A stretch of DNA of 35,199 nt from Candidatus Iainarchaeum sp. (GTDB lineage: Archaea > Iainarchaeota > Iainarchaeia > Iainarchaeales > GCA-2688035): positions 1 to 35,199 of the forward strand of contig JAGVNX010000077.1 in assembly GCA_020053055.1 (NCBI GenBank), written 5' to 3'. The notes under the pieces are model-generated. The model was not told the DNA's origin and searched no databases. It saw only the letters and a list, made by a program, of their open reading frames with translations. Of this stretch, positions 7,803-14,026 are shown piece after piece. The translations under genes were made by a program, and so were the position numbers. Position 1 is the first letter of the stretch. Every line of letters starts with the position of its first letter.

Positions 7803-8384
7803 ATGCTGGCAATTGCTTTAAGCGGAAACATTGCAACAGGCAAGACAACAGTGCTCGGATTTTTCAAAAAATTCGGGGTTCCAACACTGGATTCCGACAA
7901 AATAGTTGCCGAACTATATGAAAAAAGCGAAACAAAAATTTTTTTGCACGCAAATTTTAGCACAACCAGCAAAAAAGAAATTGCAAAACAAGTTTTTTCC
8001 GACTCAAAAAAACGCGTTCTCCTCGAATCCTTTTTTCACCCCCTTGTTTTTTCCAAAATTTTCTCAAAAATAAAAAAACTTGAAAAAAAAAGCAAAAAAA
8101 TTGTTATCGTAGAAGTGCCGCTTTTGTTTGAAACAAGCTCGGAAAAAAAATTTTCCAAAACAATTGTTGTCAAAGCCACTCAGGCCCAGCAGGCTTTCCG
8201 GCTTCAAAAACAAGGGTTTTCAAGCGCAGAAGCCCTTGAAAGAATAAAAGCGCAAAAATCTCTTGAATATAAAATCAAAAAAGCGGATTTTGTAATAGAC
8301 AACACAGGCTCTTTTGAAGCAACAAAAAAACAGGCAAAAAAAATTTTTGAAAAAATAAAAAATTGTTATGCAAAAAAACTTTAA
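7803..8384 (+). CDS. coaE: Dephospho-CoA kinase, bacterial type
   Basis: Phosphorylates dephospho-CoA at the 3'-OH in the last step of CoA synthesis. The 193-residue protein has every landmark of bacterial CoaE: P-loop GNIATGKTT near the N-terminus, the LDSDKIVAELY motif (the LDAD-type substrate site), the FFHPLVF strand, VEVPLLFET, and the lid RLQKQGFSSAEALERIKAQ ending in KADFVIDNTGS. Many archaea use an unrelated GTP-dependent enzyme instead, so a bacterial-type enzyme here points to horizontal acquisition. The ATG lies 27 nt after a TATA-like box, indicating a leaderless mRNA. The phosphopantetheine adenylyltransferase gene follows within 40 nt, so the last two CoA steps form one operon. 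Confidence 0.92.
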   Translation: MLAIALSGNIATGKTTVLGFFKKFGVPTLDSDKIVAELYEKSETKIFLHANFSTTSKKEIAKQVFSDSKKRVLLESFFHPLVFSKIFSKIKKLEKKSKKIVIVEVPLLFETSSEKKFSKTIVVKATQAQQAFRLQKQGFSSAEALERIKAQKSLEYKIKKADFVIDNTGSFEATKKQAKKIFEKIKNCYAKKL

Positions 8385-8422
8385 AAAAAGGTTAATAATC
8401 TTATATGAAAAAAAGGGTTCTT

Positions 8423-8902
8423 ATGAAAATCGCTGTTTATCCCGGGACATTTGACCCAGTGACTTTTGGGCATCTGGATATCATTGAAAGAGCCAGCCAG
8501 CTATTTGACAAAGTAATAATCGGAGTTTCAACGCATCCCGAAAAAAAACCATTGTTTTCAATTGACGAACGCATAAAACTGATAAGGGAATGCACAAAAC
8601 AATTCAAAAACCTTGAAATAGCTTCTTTTGAAGGCCTACTGGTTGATTTTGCAAGGAAAAAAAAAGCAGGCATTATTCTCCGCGGCCTGAGGGAATTATC
8701 TGATTTCCAAGCAGAATTCCAGCGCGCAATAATCAACAAGAAGCTGGCCCCTGAAATAGAAACAATTTTTATTGCAACAAACGCAAAATTCTTTTATTTG
8801 AACAGCAGCATAGTAAAAGAAATAGCAGGCTTCAACGGCAATATTTCCTGTTTTGCCCCAAAACAAGTTGAAAACGCCCTCAAACAAAAAATTGGAAAAT
8901 AA
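8423..8902 (+). CDS. coaD: Phosphopantetheine adenylyltransferase, bacterial type
   Basis: Transfers AMP from ATP to 4'-phosphopantetheine, the step before dephospho-CoA kinase. The 159-residue protein is a canonical bacterial CoaD: nucleotidyltransferase motif YPGTFDPVTFGHLDIIERA (TxGH-type), FEGLLVDFARKK, ILRGLRELSDFQAEFQ, and the ATP-contacting YLNSSIVKEIAGF. Archaea usually carry a differently built PPAT, so the bacterial form beside bacterial coaE suggests joint transfer. I prefer the ATG at 8423, which gives the family N-terminus MKIAVYPG and has AAAGGG just upstream; an in-frame ATG at 8405 would add six residues. It converges on hicA with only 6 nt between the genes. Confidence 0.93.
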   Translation: MKIAVYPGTFDPVTFGHLDIIERASQLFDKVIIGVSTHPEKKPLFSIDERIKLIRECTKQFKNLEIASFEGLLVDFARKKKAGIILRGLRELSDFQAEFQRAIINKKLAPEIETIFIATNAKFFYLNSSIVKEIAGFNGNISCFAPKQVENALKQKIGK

Positions 8903-8908
8903 TTTTTT

Positions 8909-9139
8909 TTATTGAAATTTTTCAAATTCTTCTTCTTTTATTTTAGCCAAATCAAGTATGCCTTTTAGAGCCCCAATTTTTAGCTCTTTATGGTTCGGCA
9001 CAACTGTGCCAATTTCTCCAGAACCAGTTTGTTTTTTCAGCACAATATGGCTGCCTGTTTGCCTTGCTATTTTGAAGCCGAATTTGTTGCAAAGAATTTT
9101 TATGCATTCTTTGCCAGAAATTTTTTTAAGCACGGGCAA
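8909..9139 (-). CDS. hicA: HicA-family mRNA interferase toxin
   Basis: A small double-stranded-RNA-binding-fold toxin that cleaves mRNA independently of codons. The 76-residue protein shows the family pattern: LKKISGKECIKILCNKFGF, the catalytic His in RQTGSHIVLKK, and the C-terminal TVVPNHKELKIGALKGILD. No ATG is present. A TTG at 9139, preceded at good spacing by CGAGG, is the likely start; GTG at 9133 and TTG at 9148 are alternatives. The start lies inside the end of hicB (14-base overlap), so toxin translation is coupled to antitoxin translation. Confidence 0.88.
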   Translation of the reverse strand: MPVLKKISGKECIKILCNKFGFKIARQTGSHIVLKKQTGSGEIGTVVPNHKELKIGALKGILDLAKIKEEEFEKFQ

Positions 9140-9335
9140 CAGAAGCAACCTCGAAAGTAGTCAAAATTGCCTTGTTTTTTTGTTTTATTGGAAATTCCTC
9201 CAAATACAATCCAGTGGCTTCCTTTAAGTTTTCCACGGCTTCCTCAATTGTTTTGCCCTGGCTTACAGTGCCAATCTCTGCGCACTTTGCAACATACATA
9301 TCTTCTTCTTTTACAACGATAGCAGTGAAATTCAT
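9126..9335 (-). CDS. hicB: HicB-family antitoxin
   Basis: The antitoxin partner of the HicA toxin. The 69-residue protein has the HicB partial RNase-H fold: MNFTAIVVKEEDMYVAKC, EIGTVSQGKTIEEAVENLKEA and TGLYLEEF. It has no extra DNA-binding domain after the HicB core, so repression, if any, would need the core or the complex. I start at the ATG at 9335; the longer open frame to 9494 adds 53 residues of translated promoter sequence. A T/A-rich TATA candidate (minus strand GCTTTTATTTTATTTG, about 9359-9374) lies near -30. The order hicB then hicA with overlapping ends is one of the standard arrangements. Confidence 0.87.
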   Translation of the reverse strand: MNFTAIVVKEEDMYVAKCAEIGTVSQGKTIEEAVENLKEATGLYLEEFPIKQKNKAILTTFEVASVARA

Positions 9336-9492
9336 AACACTCACACAAAATACGCCCGTCAAATAAAATAAAAGCTTAATTGCCAACGCACAAAAAAGCA
9401 TTAAAACAAAAAATTGGAAAATAATTTTTTTGTTTCGGCAATCGCCGTTGACTCTTCTTCTTTTAAAACCAGAAACCAGGCCAATTTTTTCC

Positions 9493-9909
9493 ATGCATAA
9501 AAAATTTTATCTTGACACTTCCATTTGGAGGGATTATTTTGAAGACAGAAAAGACTCCTTAAGGCCGCTTGGAGAATTTGCTTTCCAGTTCCTGAAGAAT
9601 TGCGCAATGTATAATTGCCAAATTTTCTATTCCGAGGTTGTTCTATTCGAACTAGGCGGATTTTCAAAAGAATTAGTACTGGAAAAACTTTCTTTTTTCC
9701 AAAATTTGTTGTTGAAAATTCCAGTTTCTATTGTTCAGATGAAAGAAGCAAAACAAATTTCAGCAGAAAGAAATCTTGCAACCAACGATGTTTTGCATGC
9801 AATCCTCGCACGCGATAACAATGCAACTTTAATTACACGTGATGCGCATTTCAAAGAGCTTTTTGACGTTGTTGATTCTAAAGCTCCAGAAGAGGCCCTT
9901 TTGGATTAG
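9493..9909 (+). CDS. PIN-domain ribonuclease, VapC-like toxin
   Basis: A 138-residue PIN-domain protein, probably a metal-dependent RNase toxin. The acidic active-site residues are visible: Asp in KFYLDTSIWRDYFE, Glu in SEVVLFELGGF, Asp in LATNDVLHAILARDNN and Asp in TLITRDAHFKEL. The ATG at 9493 is chosen because a TATA-like CTTTTAAAACC (9460-9470) lies about 28 nt upstream and the family starts with the first strand. Its 3' end overlaps the 3' end of the convergent ribbon-helix-helix gene by 32 bases. A tail-to-tail toxin-antitoxin arrangement is unusual, because vapBC genes are normally co-transcribed. Confidence 0.85.
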   Translation: MHKKFYLDTSIWRDYFEDRKDSLRPLGEFAFQFLKNCAMYNCQIFYSEVVLFELGGFSKELVLEKLSFFQNLLLKIPVSIVQMKEAKQISAERNLATNDVLHAILARDNNATLITRDAHFKELFDVVDSKAPEEALLD

Positions 9910-10183
9910 CAAACTTTTTTTCAAGATATTCCCTAAATTCTCTGCTCCCCTCGTTATGCCTCCAATTGTCCCATTCCTCGTAAGTTCTGGAACTCCCCTT
10001 TCCCTTCAAAGCGCCCCTTGCGTCAAGCAAAGCCTTCCAAGCGTTTTCCTTTTCATGTGCTTTTAACTTGTCCCTTATTGCTTCGCGGATAAACTCTGTC
10101 TTAGTGCTGTACCGAAAATCCTTCATGTCCTTTTCAATCTGCTTTGCCAAAGCAGAATCCAGCCTCAAACAAATACTCTCCAT
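9878..10183 (-). CDS. Ribbon-helix-helix antitoxin/repressor (CopG-like)
   Basis: A 101-residue protein with an N-terminal ribbon-helix-helix DNA-binding domain: MESICLRLDSALAKQIEKDM (beta strand, then helix) and RYSTKTEFIREAIRDKLKAH (helix 2). The C-terminal half (ALLDARGALKGKGSSRTYEE, REFREYLEKKF) is the kind of toxin-binding tail found in antitoxins. The ATG at 10183 fits: a TATA-like TATTAAAAA (10208-10216) is about 29 nt upstream, and tandem 10-bp repeats lie between it and the ATG. It probably neutralises the convergent PIN protein and represses its own promoter. Pairing across strands is an inference. Confidence 0.82.
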   Translation of the reverse strand: MESICLRLDSALAKQIEKDMKDFRYSTKTEFIREAIRDKLKAHEKENAWKALLDARGALKGKGSSRTYEEWDNWRHNEGSREFREYLEKKFANPKGPLLEL

Positions 10184-10201
10184 GCAATACAATGCAATAC
10201 A
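10182..10201 (-). promoter_or_regulatory. Candidate operator of the ribbon-helix-helix gene
   Basis: Two tandem copies of ATGCAATACA (10182-10191 and 10192-10201, plus-strand reading) span the start codon and the expected transcription start. Short tandem half-sites spaced one helical turn apart are the usual target of ribbon-helix-helix repressors. Confidence 0.5.
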
Positions 10202-10305
10202 AACCATTATTAAAAATATTCTTTTTTTTAGAAGCCTGTTTTTTTTTGCAAGAACAATTTTGTTATGCTTTTTTTTTGTTAAAATTTGCTTTTTCTTAAC
10301 GCAAA

Positions 10306-10358
10306 GCTTTTTAAAGTACAGAGTTGTTATATCTACAATCAATAACCTAAAAGGAGGT
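10306..10358 (+). promoter_or_regulatory. Strong promoter and Shine-Dalgarno of the class III pilin gene
   Basis: GCTTTTTAAAGT (10306-10317) is a TATA box that would start transcription near 10340. A perfect Shine-Dalgarno sequence AAGGAGGTTG follows, with GGAGGT at 10353-10358 and seven bases to the ATG. This is the best ribosome binding site in the window; most other genes look leaderless, so the pilin is probably made in large amounts. Confidence 0.7.
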
Positions 10359-10365
10359 TGAAAAA

Positions 10366-10860
10366 ATGAATTCTAGAGGACAAGCAGCGTTAGAATACCT
10401 GATGACCTACGGCTGGGCCTTAGTAATCATTGTGGTGGTAGCAGGAATCCTGTTCTTCATCATAAGCAGCCCAAGCGGCGGAGTATCATGCAGTTCAAAC
10501 GATCCAACAAAGTTTCCTGTAGTTTCAAGTAACGTAATTTCCACAGATTCAACCAGTGAAATCAAGCTTACTAATGGCACTGGAGGACAAATTACTGTTA
10601 CTGGCACAGCAGGAACTACCCCTTTTGTTGTTACTGGTGCGGCTTTAGGAGCAACAATCAATGCTACTCTTATGACCGCAACTGGAATGACAAAGGTAGT
10701 TGGTGGAGGAGCAAGTGTTATAATTGTGCCAGACTATGGTACAACTACTTGGGGAACAACGGAGAATAAAACGGGTTCATACACAGTAACATACACAGAC
10801 CAATTTGGGTATACTGGTAAATCATTGATAGTGACCTGCCAAGGAATGCCAAAAACATAA
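10366..10860 (+). CDS. Class III signal peptide (archaeal pilin) protein
   Basis: A 164-residue pilin-like surface protein. The N-terminus MNSRGQAALEYLMTYGWALV is a textbook class III signal: a short basic leader, a cleavage site before Gln6 and Glu at +5, followed by a hydrophobic stretch to about residue 32 that would form the filament core. The mature part is Thr/Gly/Ser-rich beta-type sequence (ITVTGTAGTTPFVVTGAA, NKTGSYTVTYTDQFGYTG) with N-glycosylation sequons (NGT, NAT, NKT) and two cysteines. It has its own promoter and strong ribosome binding site and is not in the pilus operon at 16-30 kb, which may assemble it. It is probably a major pilin. Confidence 0.87.
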   Translation: MNSRGQAALEYLMTYGWALVIIVVVAGILFFIISSPSGGVSCSSNDPTKFPVVSSNVISTDSTSEIKLTNGTGGQITVTGTAGTTPFVVTGAALGATINATLMTATGMTKVVGGGASVIIVPDYGTTTWGTTENKTGSYTVTYTDQFGYTGKSLIVTCQGMPKT

Positions 10861-10969
10861 TTTCAATTTCCTTTTTTTTTCTTTTCTTTTTCTTTTTTTT
10901 TTAATTTTTTTGTTAGCCGTGAGGCTTGTTTTTGAGAATTAGCCTTTTTTTTGCATTGTTTTTTTATTG
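10861..10969 (+). repeat. Repeat family copy 1 (GTTAGCCGTGAGGC)
   Basis: Begins directly after the pilin stop codon: a T/C-rich block (10861-10900), then TTAATTTTTTT, the core GTTAGCCGTGAGGC at 10912-10925, GAGAATTAG at 10934-10942 and TTTTTTTTGCATTGTTTTTT running into the stop codon of ATPase A. The core can fold as AGCC-GTGA-GGCT, a 4-bp stem with a GNRA-type loop. The long T-tract probably also terminates pilin transcription. About the first 65 bp closely match copy 4 at 15545. Confidence 0.75.
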
Positions 10970-12220
10970 AAGCAGCCATTTCCAGAGGGGGATATATTTT
11001 ATTTTTGCTTTTTCGCCGTACCATTCGGCAGTTTCTTCGGCAGCATAGTTATTTGTTAGCACTATTAGCTCGTTGCATTTGAGTGCTTGTTTGGCTTTTA
11101 TCAGTGAGCGTATTTCTCTTTTTTTTGTATCTGGATTGGAAACATTGTAACATACTTGGATTAGTGCGGTTATTTTTCCGTTTTCTTTTATTACGAAATC
11201 CACTTCTTCGTGTTGCGGGTTTTTCCAGTAATAAAAGTGTAGTTTCCCGTCAATTTCTGCCTTTTTCAGGTGCACTGCAACAATGTTTTCGTAAAGCTTG
11301 CCAATGTCTTGTGTTGATTTTGATGCTTTTGCAGTTATAAAGCCATTGTCAATTGCATATATTTTTTTGTTGAAAGCCAATTGTTCCCGTGTTTTGAAGG
11401 AAAATCTTTTCAATGAAAAGAGCAGGAATGCTTCCTCTAAATAGCCCAGGTATTTTTGGACTGTGTGTGCGCTTTTTGATTTTGTGAGTTCTGCCAAACG
11501 CTGGAAAGAATACTCGTTGCTGGCATTTGACAAGAGGAATTGGGCAAGGTCTTCGATTGCATTGGGTTTTCTTATTTTGTATCTTTTTACAATGTCTTTG
11601 AAAAGAATTGAATCAAACAGCGTGGATAAGTATTCGTTATGATTAGTGTTCTTGACCAGCGGTTCTGGGTAGCCGCCGTGTGTTGCATATTCAAATAATT
11701 TTTCGCTTGTTTGCGTGGCAGTCGGTTCTTGGTTTTGCAGTTTTATAAATTCTTTGAAAGAAAAAGGAAAAACAGTTATTTGCAAATGCCTGCCTGTGAG
11801 GTGCGTGGCTAGTTCTTTGCTTAACAGATTTGAATTGCTCCCTGTAATGAATAATTTTCTTCCCTGCCTTTGCAGCCTGTTGGCAATCAATTCCCATTTG
11901 TCAAGGTTTTGAATCTCGTCAAGCAAGAGCAATTCTGGAGAGCCGTACAGAAAATCGGTTATTGCAAGCAATTCGTCAAATTCTTTTGTTGTAGCAAGTT
12001 TTTCATCATCAAAATTAATGTATCCAAATCTTGCGTTCTTATTCAGCCAGTGAATGGCAAAAAAAGACTTGCCGGCCCTTCTGGGGCCGGTAATTACCCG
12101 TATTAAGTTATCCTTGACAGAACCAATTTTCAGTTTGGTGTCTCTCTCGATATAAGGCTCTTTAAACCGCTTTTCCAGCTCTGCCTTTTGCTGGGCCAAA
12201 ACATCCCTAATTCCAGTCAT
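10964..12220 (-). CDS. ATPase A: AAA_14/DUF4143-type P-loop ATPase
   Basis: A 418-residue protein with an AAA_14-type ATPase domain and a DUF4143-type C-terminal region. Walker A is ITGPRRAGKS (residues 43-52), Walker B is PELLLLDEIQN (D101, E102), and the sensor-like KLFITGSNSNLLSKE is followed by HLTGRHLQITVFPFSFKEF. The C-terminal nuclease-like region has EVDFVIKENGKITALIQVCY, where the expected ExK of PD-(D/E)XK enzymes is replaced by QxC, so cleavage is doubtful. Function is poorly known for the family; DNA-related or toxin-like roles have been proposed. The promoter has a TATA box flanked by inverted repeats (12232-12263). The last 14 codons are nearly identical in DNA to ATPase C. Confidence 0.87.
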   Translation of the reverse strand: MTGIRDVLAQQKAELEKRFKEPYIERDTKLKIGSVKDNLIRVITGPRRAGKSFFAIHWLNKNARFGYINFDDEKLATTKEFDELLAITDFLYGSPELLLLDEIQNLDKWELIANRLQRQGRKLFITGSNSNLLSKELATHLTGRHLQITVFPFSFKEFIKLQNQEPTATQTSEKLFEYATHGGYPEPLVKNTNHNEYLSTLFDSILFKDIVKRYKIRKPNAIEDLAQFLLSNASNEYSFQRLAELTKSKSAHTVQKYLGYLEEAFLLFSLKRFSFKTREQLAFNKKIYAIDNGFITAKASKSTQDIGKLYENIVAVHLKKAEIDGKLHFYYWKNPQHEEVDFVIKENGKITALIQVCYNVSNPDTKKREIRSLIKAKQALKCNELIVLTNNYAAEETAEWYGEKAKIKYIPLWKWLLQ

Positions 12221-12231
12221 TAGAAAACATA

Positions 12232-12263
12232 TAATGCATAAAAGTTTATAAAATCATGCATTA
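12232..12263 (-). promoter_or_regulatory. Promoter and candidate operator of ATPase A
   Basis: TAATGCAT (12232-12239) and ATGCATTA (12256-12263) form a perfect 8-bp inverted repeat. Its 16-bp spacer holds the TATA box TTTATAAAA (12245-12253), centred 29 nt from the ATG. A protein bound to both arms would block TBP access. Confidence 0.55.
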
Positions 12264-12366
12264 AGTGTATTGCATTGCTTTCTTTTGGCGATTTAAGGGC
12301 CTTTGCTGCTTTGGAGATTAAAGGTTTGCATTGGAAAAAAGGGCATTTTTAATTTATCGAAAAATT

Positions 12367-12464
12367 CTTTTTTTTAATTTTTTTGTTAGCCGTGAGGCAT
12401 TTTTTTGAGATTTTGAGAATTAGCTTATTGATTTTTTCAAGGCTTTTTTTGTTTTTTGCGGTTG
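12367..12464 (+). repeat. Repeat family copy 2
   Basis: T-tract, then core GTTAGCCGTGAGGC at 12385-12398 and GAGAATTAG at 12415-12423, followed by a second 33-bp module at 12432-12464 (T6, CAAGGC, T7, G, T6, GCGGTTG) that is identical to 13858-13890 in copy 3. It lies on the 3' side of ATPase B. The remainder of the 267-bp gap up to 12231 shows no gene; it includes GTGTATTGCATTGC at 12265-12278. Confidence 0.72.
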
Positions 12465-12487
12465 GCGCAAGGAAGCATAATGCTGAT

Positions 12488-13672
12488 TTAATAGCTTAAT
12501 CCGATTAGGAATAATGGTATTTTGTTTTTGCTTGTGTCCAAGCTGTCTAAGACAAAAAAATCTGTTTTTTGGCTTTGGTTTTTTTTTGCTCCGCCGATTT
12601 CAAATGTCTTGTTTTTTATTTTAAAATCCGCGCTTGCTTCTTTTTTTGTTTTAATGTAATCGCATTCCAAATGGTTTACAAAAAATTCTTCTCGCAGAGA
12701 GCCAATGTCGGGTTTTGTGCCCTGTGCTGCGCACAATGCTGTTCTATACGGAAATGGCAAATAATATTTTGCTTCTTTTCTGAACTTCTTCATGCTTTCG
12801 CCAACTGGAAAAACCCTTTTTATGGCTTCGGTTTTTTCTATTTCAGATAGGAAGCGCATTACCCATGTTTTGTTTTTGCCAAGGGTTTCGCCAATTTTTG
12901 AATAACTCAATTCTAACGGTTTTGAATTGGCTGTTAAATACAATATCTTAAAGAAGCTTTCTTCAATGTCAGGGTCAACTTCTCGGATTATGGAAAGGTC
13001 TTTTGTGGCAATTGTTTCAATAGTTGACAAAATTGTTTTGAAAAAATAGGTTTTTGCATCGTACAATACCCCGCCATGCTTATAATATTCCTCCAAATGC
13101 CTGTGTGCAAAGCCAAATTCTCTTGCAAGCCTTGCTTTTTCTTTTATTATTGCGTCCAAGGAAAGGAGGGGCAGGCTTATTTTCTTTTTGATTTCCAGCC
13201 ATTCCCGAAAACTGGCAGGCTTCAAATGTTCAATTACTGTTCTTCTTGAAAGATCTGCTTTCAGGGTTTTAAGCTTAATCGAAGAAGACCCGCTGAAACA
13301 CACATAAGCAATTTTTTCGTCAAAAACAGATTTTAAATCATTGTCCCAGTTTGGTTTTGTGTGAATTTCATCAACAAATATTTTGTTGTGCCCGGCATTG
13401 CTTAGTGCTTTGATAATATCATAAAGCTGGGTGCTGCGCAATTCCCTGTCATCAGCTGAAAAATAAACCCCCTTGTTTTCTTTTGCTAACTGCAAAAGAA
13501 GAATGGTTTTTCCAATGCCACGCAAACCCGTAATTCCCAAGAAATACTCCTGCTCTTGGGTTATTTTGAAAAGATTTTCAAAAACACCCCTTTTTTTTTC
13601 AATACTGTCCAAGAGTTTCAAATTGGCGGAATGGGTTTCCAAAACCTTGGTTACTATTGCCTCGCTGTCCAT
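12488..13672 (-). CDS. ATPase B: AAA_14-type P-loop ATPase
   Basis: A 394-residue P-loop ATPase related to ATPases A and C but more diverged. Walker A is ITGLRGIGKT (residues 47-56), Walker B is KIFVDEIHTKPNW (D101, E102), and the sensor-like CFSGSSSIKLKTLKADLSRR is followed by IEHLKPASFREWLEI. The C-terminal nuclease-like remnant is DFKIKNKTFEIGGAKK, with no intact ExK. The ATG at 13672 lies 27 nt from the TATA box ATTTAAAT, directly behind which sits an 18-bp palindrome. The family's role is not established; the neighbours are two further ATPases, repeats and toxin-antitoxin genes. Confidence 0.83.
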   Translation of the reverse strand: MDSEAIVTKVLETHSANLKLLDSIEKKRGVFENLFKITQEQEYFLGITGLRGIGKTILLLQLAKENKGVYFSADDRELRSTQLYDIIKALSNAGHNKIFVDEIHTKPNWDNDLKSVFDEKIAYVCFSGSSSIKLKTLKADLSRRTVIEHLKPASFREWLEIKKKISLPLLSLDAIIKEKARLAREFGFAHRHLEEYYKHGGVLYDAKTYFFKTILSTIETIATKDLSIIREVDPDIEESFFKILYLTANSKPLELSYSKIGETLGKNKTWVMRFLSEIEKTEAIKRVFPVGESMKKFRKEAKYYLPFPYRTALCAAQGTKPDIGSLREEFFVNHLECDYIKTKKEASADFKIKNKTFEIGGAKKNQSQKTDFFVLDSLDTSKNKIPLFLIGLSY

Positions 13673-13695
13673 TATAAAATATTAAAACAAAAACT

Positions 13696-13721
13696 ATTTA
13701 AATCGTTACATTAGTGTAACG
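13696..13721 (-). promoter_or_regulatory. Promoter and palindromic operator of ATPase B
   Basis: The TATA box ATTTAAAT (13696-13703) is centred 27 nt from the ATG. Touching its upstream side is the perfect palindrome CGTTACA-TTAG-TGTAACG (13704-13721), placed over the BRE position. Two more GTAAC half-sites lie at 13738-13742 and 13749-13753. The half-sites match those at the ATPase C promoter. Confidence 0.6.
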
Positions 13722-13790
13722 AAAAAGCCTTTTTTTGTAACATTTTTGTAACGGCTGTTATTTTTGTTTTGTTGTTTTCTGCCTTGGGTC

Positions 13791-13942
13791 TTTTTCTTTT
13801 TTTTTTTAATTTTTTTGTTAGCCGTGAGGCTGGCTGGTTTGAGAATTAGTTGAAGGGTTTTTTCAAGGCTTTTTTTGTTTTTTGCGGTTGACCGAGGCGC
13901 CAAGTGAGAATTAGTTTTTTTGCATTGTTTTTTTACTGTAAT
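13791..13942 (+). repeat. Repeat family copy 3 (composite)
   Basis: This copy is a mosaic: T-tract and core GTTAGCCGTGAGGC (13817-13830), GAGAATTAG (13841-13849), the 33-bp module shared with copy 2 (13858-13890), then a second GAGAATTAG (13907-13915) with TTTTTTTGCATTGTTTTTTT as in copy 1. It occupies most of the 354-bp gap between ATPases B and C. No convincing gene was found, though the minus strand keeps a lysine-rich frame (see findings). Confidence 0.72.
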
Positions 13943-13963
13943 CCGCAAGCATATGCATGAATT

Positions 13964-14018
13964 CTTTTGCGTAGCAAAAGGCTCTTTTTCCCAGGTTTTT
14001 CTCTCATTGGAGAAAAAG
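13964..14018. other. Two stem-loops in the 3' flank of ATPase C
   Basis: CTTTTGC-GTA-GCAAAAG (13964-13980) is a perfect 7-bp hairpin. TTTTTCTC (13996-14003) and GAGAAAAA (14010-14017) form a second perfect 8-bp hairpin. They lie just past the ATPase C stop codon and could protect or end its transcript. Confidence 0.45.
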
Positions 14019-14026
14019 CTGTTTTT

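Noticed and set aside
9336-9494. N-terminal extension of hicB with a hydrophobic segment
   Set aside because: The extension is translated promoter DNA overlapping the divergent PIN gene's upstream region; the HicB family starts at the ATG at 9335.
10870-10912. Terminator for ATPase A in the repeat T-tract
   Set aside because: The T-tract is on the plus strand, so it can only end the plus-strand pilin transcript; the minus strand is A-rich there.
13706-13948. Minus-strand 80-codon frame across repeat copy 3 as an independent gene
   Set aside because: It consists largely of A-rich repeat DNA. The possible conserved frame is reported as a finding, but evidence is too weak to list a gene.
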